From assembly GCA_023213395.1 (NCBI GenBank), contig CM041465.1, positions 2,604,001 to 2,668,000 on the forward strand: DNA of 64,000 nucleotides, written 5' to 3'. This stretch comes from Cycas panzhihuaensis (Eukaryota; Cycadophyta). Position numbers and translations under genes: made by a program. This document shows, one piece after another, positions 57,191 to 64,000 of the stretch (position 1 is the first letter of the stretch; every line of letters starts with the position of its first letter). The notes below the pieces were generated by a model that saw nothing but the letters and a program-made list of their open reading frames with translations, did not search any database and was not told where the DNA came from.

Positions 57191-57573
57191 GGGCTTAAAC
57201 CCAAAACCCAGTCGGATCTGAAATTATATTCAATATAATTTAATTTTTTTTTAAACTTTATAGAAATAAAAATGAATAACTGTGAAGTAATTGCTCGATA
57301 ACCAGTGACTGATAGAGGATGAAAAGAACAAAAAAATGAGATAAATCTAATTAAAAGATAATAGACTCGAATCTATAGAGGGAGTGCACATAATGTAACT
57401 CAAATATATGTATTTTATTTAACAAAATATCTAAAAAAAATAAAAAATTATTAGAAATAGATCGCAGCTGCGTACTATTATTGTCGATTACATAGATGGA
57501 AAATAATTCGATCTAGAGGTAGATCGAAAACTAGTCACTCAAAGGCATAAAAACAGCTTAAAAAAAAAAATAA

Positions 57574-57578
<5 letters not shown>

Positions 57579-57658
<80 letters not shown>
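57579..57658. repeat. (AT)n tract, left side of element C cargo
   Basis: About 40 AT units, in the position corresponding to 53448-53492 in element B. Confidence 0.95.
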
Positions 57659-57662
<4 letters not shown>

Positions 57663-58105
57663 GATTTAAAAAATAAAATAGAAAAAATATTATACAAAGG
57701 TGCATGAAGCTTACCGCACAACACCGCCAAATAAATAGAGTGATAAATGATCTAAATCTACTCAAGAATTGACATTGAGGTTGCTACGAGATCAAAGAAA
57801 CCATAAATCACAGTGAGTCACAGAATTTAAGGTAAAATTCAACCAAATTATGCTTCAAATATTTAGAACGTTAAGTGAGATGAGGTCAGATCTCCACAGA
57901 TGATACAATATGGAGAGCTCTCAGGCTTGGGTTGGGTTATGTTTGGTGTTTTAGAGAAAATAATTCTAGGAATATCTATCTACTAGTTTTTGGTAATGGC
58001 GAATGGTAATTTGTACGTTGTATGTGTGATTTTATTGTTATGGACATGTTACGCATGGGTTGATCTATAGAGCGACGTTAAGGAGAAAAGAAACTAGATA
58101 AACAG

Positions 58106-58511
58106 ATGGATACTTTAAATAATTTGCTTTTAGCGAGTGACCTTGTATCACTTCACTACACTATCACAAATGAAACACTTCATATTATCAATGCAGAAAG
58201 TTTGCAACACATTAAGCCAGGGGCCTTTATTGTGAATACCAGTAGTAGCCACTTGTTGGATGATTGTGCACTAAAACAACTTCTCATAAATGGCACTATG
58301 GTAGGATGTGCTTTGGACAGTGCAAAGGGTCCTCAATGGATGGAAGCATGGGTTAGAGAAATGCCAAATGTATTGATTCTACCATGTAGTGTTGATTATA
58401 GTGAAGAAGTATGGATGGAAATTATGTGAGAAGGCTATTTCAATATTGCACTCTTTCTTCCTTGATGGTGTTGTTCCTAACAATGTAGTTTCTGATGAAG
58501 ACGATGATTGA
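58106..58511 (+). pseudogene. AN: Captured ANGUSTIFOLIA (plant CtBP/BARS-type) fragment
   Basis: From ATG 58106 the frame gives MDTLNNLLLASDLVSLH, then INAESLQHIKPGAFIVNTSS, LLDDCALKQLLINGTMVGCA, LDSAKGPQWMEAWV and VDYSEEVWMEIM. A one-base insertion near 58424 shifts the frame; the match continues in the next frame (58428-58511) with EKAISILHSFFLDGVVPNNV and an acidic SDEDDD end. This is the NAD-binding/D-isomer dehydrogenase-like part of ANGUSTIFOLIA, a plant CtBP homologue that controls cell shape. Only about 135 residues of a protein of over 600 are present. It has no visible intron. It is antisense to element C. Confidence 0.93.
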
Positions 58512-58559
58512 AAGTGTTGTATTATAACGGGGAAGAGATGAAGGAAAAAACTCTGAGAG

Positions 58560-58723
58560 GATGCAGAGTTGATTGAAAAGGATCTTATTCTAATAAGTTG
58601 TACTTTAATTGAAGACAACTTTAAGATGGGGTACCAGGTTGTATAGAAACTCTTTTGGAGGTTGGAATAAAGATTTGGGTATTGACTGGTGACAATACCA
58701 AGATTGCAACACAAATATTCACC
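58560..58723 (+). pseudogene. Captured P4-type ATPase (aminophospholipid flippase, ALA-type) fragment
   Basis: The reading DAELIEKDLILISCTLIEDN starts at 58560; after a one-base shift near 58625 it continues [30 protein letters not shown]. This matches the P-domain/hinge of plant P4-ATPases (LIGATAVEDKL...[25 protein letters not shown]). The conserved TGDK reads TGDN. It begins about 50 bp after the end of the ANGUSTIFOLIA fragment on the same strand, though the two genes are unrelated. P4-ATPases flip lipids across membranes. Confidence 0.88.
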
Positions 58724-58895
58724 AAAGATTATAATGATAGATACAAATATTGGAGACACAAATCTAAGTAAAGACGAATGCACAAATGATCTCCTAACTC
58801 ACTTGTTCTTCTCACAATAGGTATATTATAAAGAAACGGAGCCACAAATGAAACCAAATCTTTCAAATATACTAGAGAAGGTATATCAAAGAGAA

Positions 58896-58933
58896 AATAA
58901 TAATAATAATAATATATATATATATATATATAT
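58896..58933. repeat. (TAA)n/(TA)n tract, right side of element C cargo
   Basis: Five to six TAA-type units followed by about 11 TA units; matches the position of 54856-54890 in element B. Confidence 0.93.
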
Positions 58934-59143
58934 GCATGAAAAACTTGGTAATGTAATTGTTACTAGTTTGTAGAATGTTGACCTTAGAGAGTGAGATCTT
59001 CTTCCACATAAGGTAAAACTTTGAATTTATTTCTCCAGTAGATAGATGAGCTTATCAGGAATCCAACAAGTAGTCATATACTACACTTTCACCAAATGTA
59101 TGAAGAGATAGATAAGCATACACAGATATCAACCAATCCTTTA

Positions 59144-59156
59144 GGCTCTAATACCA
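59144..59156 (-). other. Primer binding site of element C
   Basis: On the - strand TGGTATTAGAGCC, two bases from the 5' LTR; one change from the iMet site. Confidence 0.85.
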
Positions 59157-59158
59157 AA

Positions 59159-59502
59159 TGATATGTTCAGAGGAGTAGAGTAGGATATTAGATTACACAC
59201 ATCTTCAGTAAACAAGTGATTTCCAAAGTTGGCAGTGTTAAAAAAACACCAGGGAGGTGTTCCCACCCCTTAAATGGATTTTGGGGAGGCGATAAGCGCT
59301 ATCATCTGACCTGCATATTAGCTGACAAATATTCAAACAATATTCAAAAAATAACAATAATAAATAATACATGTACCTTAATAATGTTGCATCGGCTCGA
59401 AGTAGCTATTGGGTGGCTCTAGGTGCCCTAGGGGGCCTCAAAGGTGGCTTTTAAGGGCCCTAGGTTCATGATTCTTTAGTAATAATGGGGTTAATCCCAA
59501 CA
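59159..59502 (-). repeat. 5' LTR of element C
   Basis: 344 bp; on + it starts TGATATGTTCAGAGG and ends AATCCCAACA. Partner of 45035-45377. Confidence 0.92.
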
Positions 59503-59507
59503 AATAG
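59503..59507. repeat. Right target-site duplication of element C
   Basis: aatag, partner of aatgg at 45030-45034. Confidence 0.7.
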
Positions 59508-60531
59508 ATCCCCTAGATGGATCAAAATCAGGGTGCCATTTCTCCATGAGCACTACCTTCCTGCCCATCATCCAAGGTGATTTTGATAAGATGTTCACCA
59601 TATCTTCTTTAAATGTAAACTTAAAAATCACACACCCTTTTGGGAGTTATATAACCTCGATCGAGCCTTTTAGCTTCCATCATTGACTTATGCACTTCCT
59701 AATGGGATTGACTCTTGGCTTGGGGACTAAAAATTGTCCCACTAGACTATTACCCTAATAGTTCTCCATCCTATCATATAATCTCTTAGGTATATATATT
59801 TAGATCTAATCCTTGTCAATGATAGAATTTATATCAAATGTTTTCATTTCTTCATTTCTGAATGCTTTTAGGTATGATTTCCCACTTGGAGGATATTAGA
59901 TTTGATTCAGGTTTGGTGACAGTTAGGTCTAATTTAAAATAAATTACATGTTCCTTTTACACACAACTTCCTCCATCAATTAAACAACATATAGGTCACT
60001 TTTATCAAAGCCAAAAGAACACACCTCACCCATTATTATACTAGAATCTGAAGCATAAAGCCAGTTGTAAGTCCATTCTCTTATCCAGAGTGATGATAGC
60101 TCTCTTTTTTTATCTAAGGGAGTGACTTCGACCTTGCTACCCCTACATCCTAGCTCTGCACCCCTCCAGATCTGTGTTGGTTCAACAAGTCCATGGCCTC
60201 CTTCGACTGCTAATTTTTCCCCACCTAATATATCCTCGCTCCTTTGGCCAGCTGCCTTGAGTGACTCAACTGACCCCATCACTACTCAGGGCCTCACATA
60301 ACCTTGACACCCCTCTCCATCAATTGTTTGGCCTTTTAACTCCACTAGAGATTTAATAAGAGAAAACCATCCTTTACTTTATCTGTTGGGGCTGAGCCCC
60401 CTCTCTGTTTGATCTAGGGTAAGACCTAGTTTAGAGGAGGAGCCTCTAATCTCACCTTGGTTGTCGCCCCTTACCTTTGGATCCTGTGTAATGTGCTACT
60501 ACCGAGATCACTCCACTCACTGTTTAAATTC
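59503..60531 (-). pseudogene. LINE 5' end and ORF1 N-terminal part with DUF4283-like domain
   Basis: The - strand frame from ATG 60282 reads MMGSVESLKAAGQRSEDILG and runs to about 59983. The DUF4283-like part at about 59900-59510 shows MENYQGNSLVGQFLVPKPRV and GCVIFKFTFKEDMVNILSKS, then WMMGRKVVLMEKWHPDFDPS. The frame continues at 45029 beyond element C. The bases 60283-60531 are 5' untranslated sequence. Confidence 0.78.
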
Positions 60532-60543
60532 AAGTACAACTTA
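60532..60543. repeat. Right target-site duplication of the LINE
   Basis: aagtacaactta, identical to 26148-26159. Confidence 0.75.
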
Positions 60544-63333
60544 ATTACTTAGATCTCTCTTATCTCTTGTTTATTTTTCTTTTGTTTATCATAGGGTATT
60601 TTAACCAAAAAAAAAAAAAAAAAGAATTACATGTTTGTATACCACATAGTTACATCTCTTATATATGTGTTCTATGTTGTATTCATGTAATATAAGAGTG
60701 CATGCTAGCTTTTTCATATAGGTTTGGTTTGTTGTTACTTTGTTTCATTTGAGTATATTTAGATCTATTCCTTTTATATACATGTAAATAATTTTAAACC
60801 TTATGTTAGTATAATTCCCTTAGTTTAGACCTCACTCATAAGTAGACAAGGAGTCCTTCTCAAGAGTTAGTTAAAAAGGTTTTCTCCTTAGGACTAGTCT
60901 TTTATTTACCTTAAAGTGATTAACACAAAGTCAGTAAAATATAAACATAATTTATCATCTTGATGAGGTTGCTCCTTTACATCTAGTAGAATAATAAACA
61001 ACTCATCTTTGGTAATCCCCCAAAGTTGATTAACTAGTAAAACTAGCTCCATATTAGCCTTTTACTCACTAAAATTATTCCCGTTAAAGATAACTTGAGG
61101 CATCATCCTCTCCATTATGAGAAATACATTATGAGACAAGCTATTTTCACCAAACTACTTGACTTTTTGATCCCAAAATAGAGCTCAATTATCAACCTTT
61201 TCTCCTTGAGATCCTGGGAGTTAGTGTAGAAATCTCAATAACATCAAAATAACAATGAGCCCACAAAAGGAAATTCTACACTAAATCATTTATTCTTGAC
61301 ATTGCTCCAAAAGTATGAGGAGTAGTAATTTTATTAAACTATGAAAATCTCCATTTAATGGTGGAGAAATCAACTAGCAAAAGAATGGTTAAATTACAAG
61401 GAATAAATGATATAATTATACCATAAGGGGGACTCCAACCCTCCAAAATGCTTCTCCAAGTATGCTTCCCAAGTCAAGTGCCTTTAACCTCCAAGAACTA
61501 CCTCTCCAACCCATAATAGGGCTCAATTTATAGAAAGAAATTAAAATTGCATGTTTAACAAGTGGCAATCATGCAAGTATAACCACTAACCACTAGAATG
61601 CATGTTGTCCAAGTGGCCTTCATGTAATTCTTAAAAGTTGTGGCTTGTAACTAACCTTAACAGACTCCAATTCATCTCAAATTTGGTACACATATATGAA
61701 CACATGTCTCCTCCACTTCTTCAAAAATTTAGATTATTTAGATGTCATTTGATTATATTGTTATTCATTTAAGGATAATATGTATTTGCTATTTTTTTTT
61801 TTGCTAGCTATGGGATTAATTTTATGAAAAACAAGGCTTGAACTATAACCAAATGATATTTTCTGAACCCCACCTTTTGTACACATGTAACGGGATGTGT
61901 CTTCTACCTTTACATAAAATTTCATATAATTTTGATACCATTTGGCCATATCTCTTTCAGTCATGCCAATGCCTAGCATTTTCTGCATCCTGTCAACATA
62001 TGGTAGATCTTCCTAGATCACTTTTAGTCACACAAACAACACCCAACACATTCCTTAATTTTTGTTTTCTAGCAAATTTACCAAAATATTATATTTAATG
62101 ACTTTAACAATTGATTCCACATATTATTAATGTCATGTAAGCTTTGGGCTTCAATATTTTTATAGCCACCATTTATGGCTATTAAAACATGCTTCAAAAC
62201 GTTTAAAAATTAACTTAAAACGAGAAGAAAAATAATAATATGGGTCTCAGCTTAATAATTATAAGTGACCAAGAATTTACATATAATTTTTTTAGCTCAA
62301 AATGATTAAAAAAACAAGTCAAAATGATAAATGGAAATGAGTATAATATGATTTCCCTCCAAAAAACCTTCAAATATGTGAAACATTTGAAAGAGAATGA
62401 AAGAATATGGCTAATTATGAGCAATTTCCTCCTTTTTACCCACACATCCTTTCCAAATGTCATGACTTGATATGCATTGAAAAAAGTCAATAAATAAAAT
62501 ATGTAACTTGTATATTAAGGTTTTTAAATTAATAAAAGTTATTTACATGCTTTAATTCATATTTTTGGTGATGCAAAAGTTCATGGGCAACTCCACATTC
62601 AACAATGTCTCTGTATAGAGGGGTGCGATTGTCATACAGATTCTACACGCTTATGGTGGAAACTAAGGCTTACTATGGCTTATGAAATATTACACACACC
62701 TCCCAATCACATCAATACATAACTTTATTATACTTTACAAGTCGTTGGTTATTCTATTGAGTGGAAAATTCATTTCCAAGGCTATTTATTGACAAAGAAC
62801 TGGGCAAGCACCTTCTATAAGCATCAAAATGATCTTTATAGTCTTTAATTATTGCCCAACATCTTAATACAAGTTGAAAAACATCTTTAAAGGATCAATT
62901 ATATTCATAATAGGTGTTATGACCTTTTCTTAAATATTTGGATGCTAAATCGTATGCCTAATTATGTCAAATAATCTTTAAATGATGTCTAATATACTCT
63001 AGTCATGCCCAAGGCAACCCAACATTGTTAAGCCATCATCAACTTAGGTCCAACATACATATACAGTGTCAAAGATGCCCAACTAGTTTTAAATGTCTTT
63101 AACAAAAGCCTAACATGGTTTGAAGTATGTAAAATATTGATTTTAGATCTTGAATAGTGAAGAAATTCTTATTAATAAGTGAAACTAAGCTCCTTAATTA
63201 TTGTAGCACTATGTCACTCTTATGGTTATCAATGAAAATGAAAATTATTAGAATAGGGATCTACCTATGTTATTAAATAGTTTTTTATCTTATTACATCC
63301 ACCTAACTATAGATTCAATTATGTACTCCATTC
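60544..63333. other. AT-rich region without a recognised gene
   Basis: An A run lies at about 60607-60624 and a T run at 61790-61801. Short - strand frames, e.g. 61988-61761 (KMLGIGMTERDMAKWYQNYM), have no recognised family. No RNA gene was found. Confidence 0.5.
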
Positions 63334-63346
63334 AACTCTAATACCA
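63334..63346 (-). other. Orphan primer-binding-site-like motif
   Basis: On the - strand TGGTATTAGAGTT, next to TATGATAAAATA. It resembles the primer site of a - strand LTR element, but no LTR pair is in the window. Confidence 0.3.
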
Positions 63347-64000
63347 TATGATAAAATATAAAAATATACATGCATTTTAAACTACAACATCTTGATCATA
63401 CATAGCAAGCAATAATAAAGAGCATAGGTACATAAGATACATGACTTATATGGGAAATCCTTTCAGAAAAAAATCCATCACAAAGGATTATTAAATCACA
63501 TTGATAATTTTTGAATGAATTTACAGTCCTTTGAATGATACATCTAACCTAAATAGTTGTGACCCTCTAAAACATTCACATCTTTTTATTTAATATTACC
63601 TAAATAATATTTAATATTAAACAAGTGGATTAGACTTAACTATGATACTAATATAGTTAAGTAGAATAAAACTTAGGACTTGGTTTGTTGGAATAAAATG
63701 TAAACATGTAATGTAGACCCAACAATAAATAAGGATAAATCAAATTGGTGAGTGAAAGAATGAAAACTTTAAGCACAATAAGGATAAAATATATACAAAT
63801 AGAAATACAAAGAATGGTAGAAGGATGGACAAACTTTAAATTATATGCAAGATGATATACATGCTTATAATATAACTCATCATGTGTGAGAACCCTCAAA
63901 GGTCAAACATTGTGTGCTATCATATATTTCAACATGGTACATAACTTAAGTTGACAAATAATATAATAATTTAATACATGAAAGAGTGTAAATAGGGTGT
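63347..64000. other. AT-rich window end without a recognised gene
   Basis: Could be LTR sequence of an element continuing beyond the window; nothing else is supported. Confidence 0.35.

Larger units (their letters stand above)
45035..59502 (-). mobile_element. Element C: copia retrotransposon with pol and antisense host-gene cargo, interrupted by element B
   Basis: LTRs at 45035-45377 (343 bp) and 59159-59502 (344 bp) flank it; a primer site beside the right LTR sets the - orientation. From the right: 5' LTR, short leader, cargo (ANGUSTIFOLIA and P4-ATPase fragments on +), (AT)n, leader related to those of A and B, element B, more leader, then gag, protease, integrase, RT and RNase H (49594-45400). 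The element without B is about 9.1 kb, with a leader of over 4 kb. It sits in ORF1 of the LINE. Its LTR differs from the A/B LTR although the leader and gag start are related. Confidence 0.92.
26160..60531 (-). mobile_element. L1-like LINE, - strand, split into three parts by Gypsy-2 and element C
   Basis: A 12-bp duplication lies on both sides, and a poly(T) run (poly(A) on the - strand) at 26164-26175 marks the 3' end. On the - strand the order is ORF1 with a DUF4283-like part (60282-59503, continuing 45029-44200), ORF2 endonuclease (44170-43260), reverse transcriptase (43000-41330), the zinc-finger region (41228-40955, continuing 27411-27100) and RNase H (26900-26450). Without its insertions (about 13.5 kb and 14.5 kb) it is about 6.4 kb, a full-length plant L1. 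All frames are broken. Confidence 0.9.

Noticed and set aside
57577-57765. - strand frame with a long Ile-Tyr repeat, and a similar one at 53436-53654
   Set aside because: They are translations of the (AT)n microsatellites, not proteins.
53786-58723. NERD and ANGUSTIFOLIA segments as functional host genes
   Set aside because: Each is a fragment with internal stop or frameshift, lies inside an LTR element, and lacks the rest of the protein.
1-64000. tRNA, rRNA or other structured RNA genes
   Set aside because: The only tRNA-like matches are 12-16 base primer sites beside LTRs; no full tRNA or rRNA sequence was recognised by eye.

Overview
This window is plant nuclear DNA made almost entirely of nested retrotransposons, with no intact protein-coding host gene that I can find. 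Plant origin is supported by Ty1/copia and Ty3/gypsy chromovirus-type elements with tRNA-iMet-like primer sites, an L1-type LINE, and remnants of plant genes (ANGUSTIFOLIA, CASP-like, plant NERD protein, P4-ATPase, GDPDL-like, EngB-type GTPase). The density and depth of nesting suggest a large genome. I cannot name the species; a gymnosperm is possible but only a guess.

Layout. (1) 1-~4000: 3' part of a decayed gypsy element (Gypsy-1). (2) ~4000-5524: no gene, with a pyrimidine-rich tract. (3) 5530-22116: Copia-1 (- strand, 200-bp LTRs). Its gag is split by Copia-2 (+, 9245-20569, 644-bp LTRs). The integrase of Copia-2 is split in turn by element A (+, 11537-17521, 446-bp LTRs). (4) 22122-26147: AT-rich DNA with a possible orphan LTR start. 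(5) 26160-60531: one L1-like LINE (-) with a 12-bp target duplication, expanded to 34 kb by two insertions. These are Gypsy-2 (+, 27417-40949), which contains Gypsy-3 (-, 31929-38937), and element C (-, 45035-59502), which contains element B (-, 50782-56119). (6) 60544-64000: no gene recognised. LTR pairs, target-site duplications, primer sites and polypurine tracts fix most boundaries, and the interrupted reading frames resume across each excision.

The most interesting finding is a gene-capturing LTR retrotransposon group, elements A, B and C. They share a long leader and a related gag start. A and B have no pol; C has a decayed copia pol. Each carries fragments of at least two unrelated host genes fused side by side, always antisense to the element and in the same place in the leader. 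A carries CASP-like, GDPDL-like and unidentified segments; B carries NERD and EngB GTPase; C carries ANGUSTIFOLIA and P4-ATPase. In B and C the cargo lies between two (AT)n tracts.

All coding regions are broken by stops and frameshifts. Most stops are of the CAA/CAG/CGA to TAA/TAG/TGA type, and four of seven LTR-element target duplications differ by one transition, as expected for decay of methylated cytosines. All calls were made by eye; no database search was run.
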